Source: Adiantum capillus-veneris
Taxonomy: Eukaryota > Streptophyta > Polypodiopsida > Polypodiales > Pteridaceae
Length of the DNA: 64,000 nt
Assembly (NCBI GenBank): GCA_014529385.2
Contig: CM043952.1
Location: forward strand, 67,223,870 to 67,287,869
Direction: 5' to 3'
Shown: positions 42,389 to 54,432 of the stretch, piece after piece
How positions within the stretch are numbered: the first letter of the stretch is position 1
Layout: each line of letters starts with the position of its first letter
Notes under the pieces: model-generated
What the model saw: only the letters and a program-made list of their open reading frames with translations
What the model was told of the DNA's origin: nothing
Databases searched by the model: none
Position numbers and translations under genes: made by a program

Positions 42389-43281
42389 ATGGCTTTCTCT
42401 TATCCGGAGTTTCATGGAAGAAGTGATAAAGATGTGGAAGACTTTTTGGAAAAGATGGAGGTTGCCTGTATTAGCAACCAAATTCATGACCCTGCGCAGA
42501 TGTTACGCCTTCTCCAAATTTGTTTGAAGAGTGATGCACGAGTTTGGTCCAAAGCATTTTAAGAGGAGTTGCGTGTGGCTGATCCACCTGTAAGATTGAG
42601 TTGGGACAATCTAAGGCATGCATTGGAAGTGGAGTTTGTGACGACAAAAGATCCTGACAAAGTGTGGCAAGAAGTATAGGCTTTAGTGCAAAAGGAAGGT
42701 GAGCCAGTAGATGCGTACATACGTAAGTTTTCATTGGCATGGGAGCGGATGTGCAAGGCTTTAGCACCACAGGTACCCCCGCCTGACATAATGAAGAAGG
42801 ACATGTTCTTGGCTGGTCTTTGGGAGAATATACGTTGGAGAGTGGAGCTAAAGAAGCCTACGACATATGAAGATGCACTAGAGGTAGCAAGGAACAAAGA
42901 GTGGAAGCTGAGGAAAATGAGCCAGTTAAGGGTGGAGTCTTTGCCCATGAGGTCTAAATTTTAGCCTATGGATTCTTCACAAGGTCGCATAACAGGGGTT
43001 CATCATGAACCAGTGGTTCCTATTACTCCTCATGTTATGCCAGCAGTGTTCACCACAGCAGTGCAAGATGATGGGCTAAGGCAAGACATGAGGCAAGTAG
43101 TAGATTTAATGAAGAATCTCAGCCTAAACATGCTAAGTCAAGTGGGAAATAATCGAGGTCGAGGGAGGTTTGCAAATCAGCCAAGAGGTGAGGAAAGACC
43201 TAGGAATGGTGTTGGATAAAGCAATGGTAGGTTTTGGAGGCAGACGCCCACATGTTATAATTGTGGAGAGTTGAGACACAT
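42389..43281 (+). pseudogene. Element B gag, uninterrupted by insertions but with stops
   Basis: MAFSYPEFHGRSDKDVEDF at 42389, then LLQICLKSDARVWSKAF and the same gag domain as element A, ending inside the zinc knuckle (CYNCGEL) where the element is truncated. Stops relative to A: TAA after SKAF (GAA in A), TAG in the WQEV-ALVQ segment (CAG in A), TAG after MRSKF (CAG in A) and TAA after NGVG (CAA in A). Confidence 0.87.
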
Positions 43282-44590
43282 CACAATGCTTTTTGGCCAA
43301 GACTTTTGCAAAGAGCCGAGATGTGTGTGAGTTTTTTTGTGCAAAGGTGTGTACCTGCAAAGGCCGTATGGTACACATTTTTTGCCCAATGATTGAGTGG
43401 GCGTGCTGTTTGATGTAGACGAGTTGTATATGGTGTTTTTTGAGCACGGTGAAGCTTCCATAGCAGTTTCTCGAGTGTCATTTCTCTTGTCCCTTCTCTA
43501 CTTCTTCTACTTCTGTGTTGATGCCGATATGTGTGAGCAGGTGTGCTCCTAGACCCTTTTTGTGTGCCGAATGGAAGTGAGAGAGTGGTTTTGTGTGCGA
43601 CAAGAGTGTGTGGCTTGAAACAAGTTGTGAAATGTGTGTGTGGACGAGCATGTTTGTGCATCAGTGTATGTGCAGGCGGTGGTTGGCTAGAGGAGTTGTG
43701 TTTTTTGAAGGTGTTTTTCAAGAGGATAGGGGTGATGTGAACTCCCTGAGCTATAGAGAGGCCATTGTGTTGTGTGCTAGCTGTGTTCCCCCATTCCCCC
43801 TCTCCATCTTCTGGTGCCCCCACTGAGGAGCACTCTGATTGCTCCGTCGTGATGAGTTTCTGATTAAAGATGTGGCAGATTTCAGGTCCAATTTTCAGTG
43901 GAGTTGAAGGTGCAAACGAGTGGCTTGCATATTTTGAGCTGTTTATGCTCTCATTCTGGATGCAAAGTGATGAAGAAAAGGTGTAGACGTTGTTGCTAGT
44001 GTTGTGAGGTAAAGCGAAGGCATGGGTCAATGGTCTAGAAGTTGCAGATAAGCAGGATTGGGGTGGCTTTTGAGAGAAATTTCTAGGATTCAAGGCCTAT
44101 GGCAAGAAGTAAGTGAATATTTTGGTATCTTTGTTGATAAGTTTGAAGCTTGTTGGAGCGATTTGGTGGCTGTCACCCAAGTGGAAAATGCAGTCTGTTT
44201 CAAGCTGAAGAAGTTTCTAGCTTGCATGCATCCTTGTGTTCAGCAGAAGGTCGATATGAAGAGCCAAGAAGCTATGCCAGGGCTATCAAAATTGCAAGGG
44301 TGAAGAGCAGGAAAGTGAAGAGAAAATTGGAATAAGGCTGGATGAAGCTTGCAGAGTATATGCCTGTTGTGGCAACAGGGTGTTTTATGGACGAATCGAG
44401 GATGGTGCCAAATGTGCAAAGTGTGGAGCTCGTTGAGGTAAGGCCTTTGATTGATTATGTTCCTTGGAAATGTTTTGTTTGTGAGATGCCTATGATGATT
44501 GCGGAGGAGCTCATCAACAAAGATGAGCCTTTTGTTAAAGAGAGCTTGTACGCAAAGGAGTTAGCAGATGCCAAAGTTCAAGTGTAGCTT
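43282..44590 (+). pseudogene. Gag relic of gypsy-type element E
   Basis: From the ATG at 43870: MWQISGPIFSGVEGANEW, then LAYFELFMLSFWMQSDEEKV, KAKAWVNGLEVADKQDW and a capsid-like continuation with several stops. It resembles the gag of element C more than that of A/B. An open frame 44342-44590 (MKLAEYMPVVATGCFMDES) continues the relic. The GT-rich stretch 43290-43830 before it may be LTR/leader. The long open frame on the opposite strand here is not supported. Confidence 0.5.
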
Positions 44591-47004
44591 AAAAGGTGAA
44601 GCCCGTTCTTGTAAAGTATTTGTATGGAGAGGTAGCATAGTGTGGCCAGGTTGCAGATGCCAAGATCCTGGAGGTAGATGAAGAGTATGTGCGGTGTCAA
44701 GATAGTGATCAAGCTCTTGACAATTTCTTATTGTCTTGCTATTTGTTTCTTAAACAAACTAGAGTTTGTAAAGATTTGAGACTATTGGATTTCTTTTACT
44801 ACTCCTTTAGCTTGAGGAATTTGACCTAAGGTCAGCACTCTTAGTTATGGTCATCGGAGTTGTAGAATCTACATGGATTTTTATATTTGTGTGTATGTGG
44901 GTACATGTTGGTGCTAAAGCAAGACAAAGCATATAAGGTAATTACATGCATTCTAGAAACCTTTGATTTTTTTAATGTGAGCTGAGCTTCTGCGGCTATT
45001 TTTGTGGTAAGGGATTATGATCCAACTACTCAATACAACAACCTGTTGGATCGTGTCATTCATCATCATCCCACTTCTCCGACTCGCAGGATCCAACTTG
45101 GGTATGTTAAAGACCTAGGGCTGTCTGGGTTTATAGAGACTTGAGGCTACTTGTTGTTAAGACTTAGGGCTACTTGCTTTGTACTTTCTAATTTTGACTT
45201 AGTTCTAAGCACTTGGTTATGGCACACTATGTAAGGCAAGGCTGCTTGAGGCTTTTTATTGTACCTTTTGAATTTATTGATATCTTTGACCTAATGATAA
45301 GCTCTTGTGCCCATTTTCCCGATGATAACATAAAATGGACCTAAGATAAGTACGGCTTTAGTATGACTTTATGTGTTTAAAGTATACCTTCTTATCTTTG
45401 ACCTAATACAAAATTATTGGGTATGTCATACTATGGAAGTGGGGGTTGTTGACTCATAAGATGCCTAAGTGTTAGATTGCATAGAGAGGCATCACTTGCA
45501 TTTTGGAACTTGGATTTTGTTTTTATTGTTTTTAATACACAAGAATCGATTGAGTGGTGAAATGGGGTTAGAAGGGTTGGAAGCTGGCAATTGATATAGC
45601 CTTGCTCGTTGAACATGTAAAAAAATAACTAGTTTGCTAAGATTGAGAGCTACTGGTTTTTGGTATTATACATTCTGACTATGACCTTAGTTTAGAGCTC
45701 TTGGGTATGCTAACACATAAAATAGTCATGCTACTTAACTAGTCCAATACATAGAGAGTAACCACTTGCATTTTGGAACTTGGAGTCTTTCTTTGATGTT
45801 TTTCTCAAAAAAACACAGAATTGAGATGATAATTGTCATGGCTCTTGGGATGGCCTCACTTATGGTACCCTAAATGGATCTTGGGTGTAGGTCTTGTGTT
45901 TTTAATGGTATCTGTTAAATCTAGTAAAAACTAATGATTTGGATTAACTTTGTCTCTCTATGGACTAGACAAACACCTTCTTTGAATCTTTTTCTCTTAA
46001 TAATAGAAAGGGAAAAGAATCAATGAACTAATTTTTTCTATATCATCTTAGGATCCTATATATTTACATTAAAAATGAATGGGAAAGGGACAACTATGCT
46101 CACTCCCCTTTGATGATTACAAAATGAAGGAGGTAAATGTTGTTTTTTGATACTACTCTGAGATATGGTGAGTAGATTATATGGCTATGTTAAAGGAATT
46201 TGATTAAGGGAAAAAGGTATTTGGGTTGTAATACTTTGATGGACATGATCAATGGTGTCTATTTTAGGCTTTTTATATGCCACACTTATCTTGTTATGGG
46301 TAGCTTGATACCCATTGATTTTTGTACATAAGACTGTAAGGAAAATACCGGGTATGGTATGGTTATAATCTTATTGCAATGGAATGTCTTATTCAAAAAA
46401 AAAAAATATCTCTTAAGTATGTGTATTGACACTACCTCATCTTTCTAGAAAAAGTCTAAGGTCATATGAGAAAATGGATCTAATGCTTTAAGAAAAGTTA
46501 AATATTTTTTTTATACTATTGTGGTGGAGGCACTCTAAACCTCTTAAGAGAACTTGTTGCCACTGGCCTTTACTTATTGGCTTTCAAGAAGTTGATTTTT
46601 GTCTTAAAAATATGAAATAAAAATTTGACTTATGAAATTTTGAAAAAAATATTGCGAAAATACCGAATTCTATACTTGGACATTTAAAATAATATATACA
46701 CCAAGAAAATCCAAATTGAATATGATACTCATAAAACCATATTTTGCATTAAAAGGGGAATAATGGAATTTTAATGAAGGTCTAGACAGATAATGAGCTC
46801 TTGATAGATTATAATAAAGAAGAAGAAGATGATGAGCTTTTAAAACATGGCTTGGAACCTTTGAGGATGTCACTGTCTCTTAGTGTTTCAATAAATCTAT
46901 TAGACCATTGGTTTGATAAATTTTAAAGCTTTACTCCAAGCTCCTAAAGTTTGAACTAAGTAGGCTTGTAGAGTTAAACTAATATTGAATACATTTTGAC
47001 ATGG

Positions 47005-47400
47005 TTAATAATTGATAGGCTCTTTGACATCTGTAATATGGATTCAAAGCTAACAAAAGTTGTTGTCTTGTTTATATGGATCCATGCGAGAATCTTATCC
47101 TTGCTTGAAGGTGTTTAGGTTTGTTGTAGTTTGACCTTGAAGATGAAGACCTAGTTCACCTATAAAGTCACTTCGTGTCCTAATGAACATGATCATTGGA
47201 ATGGACATTCACGCTAATTGAATTATCAAGGAATGCATTAAATACAAAAATATTCTTGTGCAAATACTTTCTTGCGTGTGAAGCCAAGCGTCTTTTGAAC
47301 ATAATATTGTTATGTATCTAAGTCGTCTATTTATAACCACAACACACACACAAAATCTAAACACAAGGTCCTCTTAGGAGATTAGGTGCATTAGAACACT
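47005..47400. repeat. Diverged direct repeat, left copy
   Basis: Shares the order TGATAG, TTTGACA, CTGTAATATG, TTGTCTTGTTTATATGGAT, TTTTGAA and CACACACA with 50445-50850. Possibly remnants of two LTRs 3.4 kb apart. Confidence 0.6.
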
Positions 47401-48508
47401 AGCTCTGGAGTACACTTTTTCTCTGGTTTTTGCACAGAACCCCTCTCAATAGTTCTTGCGTAGCTTGACAAGTGTTAACCAAAGTGTACAAAGATCTTAG
47501 ATGGGGGTCTTATTCACAATCACAATAGTTCCTTGACTTGAGTGGTTTCAAAATGAACTACCAAATTTACTCTCCCTTTTTAGATTTTCTTCTAAACTTG
47601 ATGTCTTTTTAGGAAAAGACTACATTTAAATGGATAGCTCAATTGAGGGTAAACTTCCACCTTGCTATAAGAGAAAAAAATCAATGGAGATCATTCTTAA
47701 AGCTCTAAATGTGTCTCATGATAGCTAAAATGTGTCTCATGATAGCTAAGATCATGGTCCACACTCCTAAATTATAGTGCTAATCATAACTTGGCCCTGT
47801 CCATGGAAGGACCTTCCACTTAAAGCATAAAATTTGTAGCTCTCCTATGGGCCAAATCCCTTTTTTGCTTAAAGCTCTTTGGTTTGTATGCATCTGGTGG
47901 AATGCACCCCTAAACACGCTTATATTGAGATGCTACTCTACAATGGTATGACCATTCCCCTAAAAAAATTACTTTCAATGGGTGAAATTACCGTGGCATA
48001 ATTTTGTACAAACCCTTGATGGAGATCCCCCCATTTGAGCATGATGGGTCACTCTGTAATGGCTTTCTCCCACCTACCGCTTAGCCCATGTACCCGATTA
48101 ATGCTTAATGTGTGTCTATATATATATATATCTAATCTATCCGAGCCTACAACTTGGCTGACACACTCTACTGTCCTCTCCTCTCTCCCCGTTCCTCCCT
48201 AAATAGATACTACTTTTGGGCTTTGAAATGTTATACCCTATGGCTGGTTTATTCCTTTGCACAATTTTTTTCTAAAAAACATGTTGGTTTATTTAGTTAA
48301 GTTGGATAGGCACTTTTTATTGATAGTCTAATTTTTTTACCTTTAACTCTAAGATGATCTGACCAAATATAGGGGCATCTTTTTCATAAGATGATGATTG
48401 GCATTTGATGATGATGCCTAATGGCTGCTAGCATACAATTTTACTGCCTCCGTGGTTCCTTGTAGCATAAAATTTCAGTTTTTAAAGTGATGTTGGCCAT
48501 CTAGGTGA

Positions 48509-49277
48509 TGTCGGCCATTTGGTGGCTCGGAATGCCTAGTTGATTTGGTGCTATTAAGCTTTCCTAGTTAAATTTTGTTGATAGATTTAAAACTCCACTT
48601 TTCCCTTTAGGTCTATAAAGGTTAAGTGGTATTTTTAGGTGGTTGATGGCCACTTGCTGGCTCAAAATGCTTAGCTAATTTAGTGCTATTAAGCTTTCCG
48701 ACTTATGCTTCGGGCAGTTCTGATATGATATGCCTTGCATGTAGACGGTCAGGAAGTTTTCTATGATGAAAGGATTCAGATAAAACAAGGTGATGATCTA
48801 TATATTTAGCTATTGCAAAGACTTGCATGATAATTTTGAAACTATATTGTTGTTATTCTTTGGGGAGCTTTACGTGTTGGCTGGAAAGAATCATGAGGCC
48901 AAGTATTTATTTTTACATGGCTTATACCTTGGTAGGTTTTGGATACTATATTTTCTACTGCAATAACCTCTGGCATGAGTGAGTATTTGGTATTGGGGAA
49001 TCTATACCCTCACTTAGACGTGGCTGTTGGTTGTTTCAAATTTAGCATATAGTTGTACTGACTTAAAATCTACCTTAGATATAGGTGTTTTCTTGACCTA
49101 AACTATAGGTATAGATATTCTATGACTATCGGTATTCAAAACACTACCTCTATGTTGATAGTTTTGGTTTTTTACTTTAATTATGCTATATAATAGTTTG
49201 GTTTGAATAAAGTGGTGTTGGCTACTTACTAGCTCGGAATAATTGGTCGATATGGAGCTGTTAAGCTTTTCTACTTG
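48509..49277. repeat. Three copies of a 60-bp motif
   Basis: Copies near 48509, 48639 and 49213 each read GGCCA(C/T)TT..TGGCTC, AATGC or AATAA, and end GTGCTATTAAGCTTTCC or a close variant. Confidence 0.7.
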
Positions 49278-49527
49278 GTAATTAGTTGATGCTTATTGGC
49301 AATTACTATACAGTTTACTGACTCTAAATGGGAGATTTTTACTTCAGATGTAGGTCTTTCTTGGCCCAAACTATTTCCTAAACTAATGGGTAGTGGCTGG
49401 AATATCTTTTGGTTAACACTAAGAGTGGACCTCACTAATGGGGTTGATTGGGGATAAAGATGGCATATGTGATCCTAGGTTTAACAACTACATAATTCCT
49501 ATGGGATAATACATAATGTGTAGCTCA

Positions 49528-49618
49528 ATACTTAACATGTTGATAGGATCCTTATGATGCTTGCTTACATAAGGATTCTATGTAAGCAAGCATAGGATCC
49601 TATCAACATGTTAAGTAT
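49528..49618. repeat. 91-nt hairpin with 40-bp stem
   Basis: Left arm 49528-49571 and right arm 49579-49618 are inverted repeats, perfect except for a 4-base bulge in the left arm, around the 7-base loop AGGATTC. Ends ATACTTAACATG and CATGTTAAGTAT; inner parts TGCTTGCTTACATA and TATGTAAGCAAGCA. Confidence 0.95.
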
Positions 49619-50120
49619 CTCTCGGATAACATATTGATTACTGTTGATGAAATCCATTAATTACAACTAAGCTCTGTAAGAATCGGTAATGGTTTCTATT
49701 CCCCTTTTAGGTTATAAAGGGGGTGTTTCATCTCAAACCTAGCTTATCAATGGCACTTACTTTATGACAATTGATTCATAATTTGCTTAATGCCTGGTTG
49801 ATAATACCTTTTACTACCTAGCTTGTATTGATGATATTGACTAGGAATGATTTAACATTTGTAACTCCTGAACTATATTTCTTAAAAGAGTTACTTGGAT
49901 TGCATAGATAGTGATTAAACCATTTTTTTGAGTTAAATGTTCATGCATGTAACACGTGAGTTAAAACTTGTTTACACTAGTTGGTTAATGATCATGCCTG
50001 TACCACGAGTTAAATCTTAGATTTCAGTTCTTGTTTAACAAAACCCCTTGAAAAACAAAAGGGATTTACAAAAAGGCATCATGTCTTAACTTCTTTGGGA
50101 TACAAAAGTGGGTAAAAACG

Positions 50121-50341
50121 CTTGGATCAAAAAGGGTGATGGCCTTCTGATCAAAATTTAATCTAATCAATAAATATACAATTTCCTTTAAAAAATTGGG
50201 GTGACTACTAACCTTAATACAACCTATTATAAAGATCTCACTTGGATCAGAAGGGTGATGGCCTTCATCTCACAAATTAAAAGGAATTAAAATTAAAAAA
50301 AACACTCTACACTTAACAAGATGGGTAATGGCCTTCTAATC
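50121..50341. repeat. Repeated hairpin motif GGGTGATGGCCTTC
   Basis: Three copies, at about 50121-50152, 50231-50262 and 50313-50341, of GGATCA-AAGGGTGATGGCCTTC with GATC at one or both ends; the first forms GATCA/TGATC arms. Confidence 0.75.
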
Positions 50342-50444
50342 TTAAAAAAAGTGACAATCATTTTTTTTTAGAATGGATACTTGCTGATATTTGACACTAA
50401 ATAGATGGTAGCTATAAGTTAAAAAGGTTTTACGTAGGACATGG

Positions 50445-50850
50445 ATAACAACTGATAGATTTGTTGACACCTGTAATATGTATTCAAAGATAAAGAGTAT
50501 GTTGTCTTGTTTATATGGATGCAAGTGAAGACTTTATCTTTACTTATGATCTTTTTGGATTTGTCATTGTCCATTACTGTCAAACTTGGCCTCTGTCACT
50601 TTAATATCAGTTGTTCTAGACTATCTTATGTACAAATTACTAGAATGATACCTCATTCTCACTATGTACAAAAATGAATCAAAGATTGAATCGTTTTTGT
50701 GCTAATCCTTGTTCTATGTTTAAAGAGAGTTGTCTTTTGAATTTTTATGTTCTTTTGTGTATTTGTATAAGTTTAGAAACAGCAACACACACAATCCTAA
50801 GATACATTACATGTCAATGTGTATGATTCTTAAGAGGGAAAATAGGATAA
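50445..50850. repeat. Diverged direct repeat, right copy
   Basis: Partner of 47005-47400; includes CACCTGTAATATG and TTGTCTTGTTTATATGGAT. Confidence 0.6.
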
Positions 50851-50893
50851 CCATTCTACTAGATGGGTGACAAAAAGGTTACTTTGTTTTTCT

Positions 50894-50904
50894 CCTCTCC
50901 TCTC

Positions 50905-50961
<57 letters not shown>

Positions 50962-50975
50962 ACACACACACACAC
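50894..50975. repeat. Compound (CT)n(CA)n microsatellite
   Basis: CTCCT units pass into CT and then CA repeats. Confidence 0.97.
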
Positions 50976-51069
50976 CTATTACATTGTCCACTTTGAAACA
51001 TGGGCTAAGAAATGGTGCATATTTCTATCCTTCTCATAATCCTTCACTTCTCTCATCATGTGTAATCAA

Positions 51070-51440
51070 GAACCTCTTGAAGTAGTTGAAAGTTTCAAGT
51101 ACCTTGGATTTGAAATTTCTACCAATCCCAAATGGCATGAATGTGCTATAGCACTATGCATCTGAAAACATGCGCTAACAAGGGAATATAAAATATTTTA
51201 TTCTCAAGAAATATCTCTTCAAAACCTTGGTAAATCCTATACTTCTTTCGAGGTTGAAGTATGGCGTGGAACCACATCTTCACTTGGAAAGATTTTGAAA
51301 ATGCTCAAAATCATTTTCTTACAGCTTCTCTCCAAGCGAAGGCACGAACATTTCTCAGGACCACTTTCCAATGAGGTTATAGGCATGGATAGAGTTATCT
51401 ACATGATAAAGATGCGCCAAAGCTCTTTGAGGAAAAAAAA
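51070..51440 (+). pseudogene. LINE reverse-transcriptase C-terminal relic
   Basis: The frame GAACCTCTTGAAGTAG reads EPLEVVESFKYLGFEI, followed by NPKWHECAIA and after a stop by a continuation with VEVWRGTTSSLGKILKMLK and IFLQLLSKRRHEHF. The FKYLG block and the following G-EVWG/R block are the thumb region of non-LTR reverse transcriptases. It is short, stop-bearing and isolated. Which LINE clade it belongs to is unclear. Confidence 0.65.
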
Positions 51441-53946
51441 AGAATTAACAAAAAAGATGAACTAAACTACTAAGGATGTAGTGCAGAATTTTATTGTTTT
51501 TTTGTGAATATAGAAGATAACTAACCATCAAGGATCGTGAAGGAATTATAACCAATGATAATTAATCTACGCAATTTAATGAAGGTGCATTACTATAAAT
51601 TACTATCATGTGTACCCATTTGTAGACCATTAATTGATTGAGAATACATATTCACAAGTAGAAACATGAAGGACAATCTTTTCTAGACTCGAACTTTATC
51701 TCATTTGGAAGAAAGAATTTTGTTAGGCTAGACAACTCATGTTCCCTCATCTATCAAGGGTTACTTTCTCTTCATGTATTATTACTTGATGCTTAACAAG
51801 CACTAGATGATGTAATATGGGGATTGGCCCAAGGTCAAGTCTTTTTGGAGATTGGGGATGCAAACAGTATTGAACAAAGCTTTGAATATGTACTTCAACA
51901 TCTACCCAAACTCAATAGTCTAGGTTGGTATGGAGTCAATTGTTTCTAAAATATGCTAAACAGACAAAAGCCATGCTCTTTCAAAACATATGGCATTTTG
52001 GTAAAATGTCCAATTCTTGGAGGTTAGGGTAATCAACCTTTTGCGTAAAGTCTCTCTTTTTTTTGAAACAATGAAGGCATACATCACATTAAGGTGTTAT
52101 CAAATCTTCTTCGATATATATTACTTACAAGATGCAATACCTTGCATAATATCCTCAAGTTCCAAATAGGGATATACTATCTAAGTGCAACCCTCCAAGT
52201 CATGGCTATGATGTAATTGAATATGAATTGGCTTGAGATCGTTTCAATTTGTCTTTTTGGAGAACTTGATGCATTATATAGGCTTTGATTTACACATCAT
52301 AGCTGATTTGTATAGATAAACCAAGTGTTCATTTGAGTCCTTTGGTGTCCAATGTGGAAAACATTCCATTTGTTAAACTACTTACAAATATGGTTCAAGA
52401 AGGAAAGATAGGTGGATCTACATTTCTTATGCTTATGTGGTGCAACCGTGTTGAAATATGACTACACCTTCGAACAAGTAAGTCCTATGGTATGCATTGC
52501 TTCTCAATTTTTTGGAATATTATGTCTATCTATTGCGCACCTTGAGGACATTACAAAAATGGAATAAGCAAATTCATGGTGGGATCTATTGAATTCTTCA
52601 TTGGTTGAGTGTGATTTGACTGACCAACTTCGCACCAGCTGGTAAATTCATGGGAAAGTAAGTACATCACCACCTAGAGACCATATTATGCTCAAGAGTC
52701 AAACTCTCTCTAAAAATTCCTAGCCACATCTCATTACATCACCTAGCCAATACGACATTCTTATGGAGAACAAATCAATCACAATTCCAATCTAAGGATA
52801 GGACGAATCCGTGACACACCTATATAGATAGCTTAAAATGCCATCTTTTCAACACACTATACTTCATCTACCTACACAATTGCAACAAAAGATTCGATTG
52901 TTTTGAAACCTTCATAGCCTAGGATTGTGTGCTTGGGATGCTGGCCTTTACACACGTGGGGATAGCAGAGAGCTACTGACAATGAGTTTGGTGGAAGTAA
53001 ATGTAGTATTTGATGTAGCCAATAAAGTGAGGAGTAAATAAAAGGGATCTAAGTGGAAGAAAATTCTTTATGATCCTTGACATTCATGAATTCCTTATTA
53101 AGACACTGTTTGGTTGATGAATAACGATGAGGCTTTAACTTTCACATTAGGCTTGAAATGAATAGACCTTTCTCGTGACAATTATTGTTTCCTTACAAAT
53201 ACTTCCAAAAACTAGTCAACAAAAATGCATACCATGTTTGGTGCCTCCCATATAACGGAGTTTGATTCTTCGATGTTCCATGCAATGATGGGACACAATA
53301 CGTACTACAAAAAACACTTCTTGACTTGAGAATTTTTGCTGGGAATGATGTAAATGCAGTGATCTTTGCTCTCTTCTGACCAATAGGCCGTTGGCAAAGC
53401 TGGGACGTACATAACAAATTTATTTTCGATTTGCAATCTGGAGTAATAGGCCATATTAGGGGCCCATGTGGTGCTGTGGTGCATTGCTTGGGGTATCTCC
53501 TTGCTCATAAGTGACCTATCCCCATTGTTTGCCCCCGTTCATTGAAGTTAGCAAAGTCATGCAAATAGATGGCAACCTAGATACCTTAGACTCCAAGGCG
53601 GCTTTTCGTTAAGGTTGTTACATTTTAATTCTCAATATGTGAGAACATGCTATTCAATGGTTGCATGCTATTCATTAAGCACATCCACAAGTCATCATAT
53701 AGCCAATGAGGCTATGAGTAGGCCATGGGTTGAATACTTTCTTTCTTTTCGTTCCTAATCGACAATATTGAATTGCTAGAGGTACAATTCTAAGCTAAGA
53801 CATTCTTGGAAGCAAGGCCAAGTTTATATCTTCAGGTAATTAGTGCTGCAACTAGCCTTATAATCAAATGCAAGGCGGAGATGAAGTCGTGCAATCGTAT
53901 TGATATTCCGTGTGGGGTTAATTCTTCGCCACTGCATATTCAAAAT

Positions 53947-53948
<2 letters not shown>
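51441..53948. other. Stretch without recognised genes
   Basis: Only short, overlapping open frames, for example 53193-53508 on the reverse strand, with no family I recognise and no convincing splice context. Confidence 0.5.

Positions 53949-54006
<58 letters not shown>
53949..54006. repeat. (GA)n microsatellite
   Basis: About 58 bp of GA, about 30 bp downstream of the VPS13-like stop codon, thus probably in its 3' UTR. Confidence 0.97.
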
Positions 54007-54008
<2 letters not shown>

Positions 54009-54036
54009 CAACTTCCCTGGAAACAAGAGAGGAATT

Positions 54037-54432
54037 TTAGAACTGAGCATAGGTTCTACTTTTTGAGCGTCCCTCCAACACATCCCTCAAATAGGCTAAG
54101 AACTCTTCTGCATCCTCACTTTTAGCCATTGAGATAGACTCATGCAACAAGGGACTGGAGGTGGGTAGCTGTCTCTTGTAGAGAGATGGCTGTTTTTTCT
54201 TGGAGGTTATAATTCTTGAAGGACACCTTGGGGATCCCATCAGTATATTTAACACCTCTCCATTTCTTTCAACATGTAACACATCATCTAAAAAAATTTG
54301 TGTATCTATGGTCCACTGAGAACCTACCCTGCCATTATGAGTGCTTGCTGAATTCTTCACAATTAAGAGAAACCGTTCTGTCAATAGAACATATCCCCCC
54401 TGCTCCATTACGGGTCTGCAAGTCACATACAC
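54037..54432 (-). CDS. VPS13: VPS13-like lipid-transfer protein, last exon
   Basis: Reading leftward from a CTTGCAG acceptor (AG at 54434-54433), the exon encodes VYVTCRPVMEQGGYVLLTER and then FLLIVKNS, SQWTIDTQIFLDDVLHVER, and an ending that includes LHESISMAKSEDAEEFLAY and stops with TAA at 54039-54037. This is the C-terminal PH-like region of plant VPS13-type bridge lipid-transfer proteins, which act at membrane contact sites; the pattern (ITER-type strand, W-I--EI-LDDV-H, DDA-EFL helix) is what I know of that family. The frame joins exactly, in phase 0, to the exon at 55040-55272. It is the only clearly intact host-gene coding sequence in the window. Confidence 0.82.
   Translation of the reverse strand: MYVTCRPVMEQGGYVLLTERFLLIVKNSASTHNGRVGSQWTIDTQIFLDDVLHVERNGEVLNILMGSPRCPSRIITSKKKQPSLYKRQLPTSSPLLHESISMAKSEDAEEFLAYLRDVLEGRSKSRTYAQF

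Larger units (their letters stand above)
40186..43281 (+). mobile_element. Ty3/gypsy-type element B, 5' part
   Basis: 5' LTR (40186-41329), leader with a conserved block, intact small ORF (42067-42285) and gag (42389-43281). It is collinear with element A but without A's copia-1 and 2-kb insertions, so it defines those insertions. At 43281, within the zinc knuckle, similarity to A stops and another gag relic follows. No protease, RT or 3' LTR is seen. Confidence 0.87.
44591..51060. other. Long AT-rich stretch without recognised genes
   Basis: 6.5 kb with no open frame over 70 codons and no protein motif I can find. It holds old repeats only: a direct repeat pair (47005-47400 and 50445-50850), a three-copy motif (48509-49277), a large hairpin (49528-49618) and repeated small palindromes (50121-50341). 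Confidence 0.65.

Noticed and set aside
43281-44093. 270-codon reverse-strand open frame
   Set aside because: It lies antisense to a gag relic, has low-complexity Ser/His/Thr composition and no motif; best explained as a chance frame.
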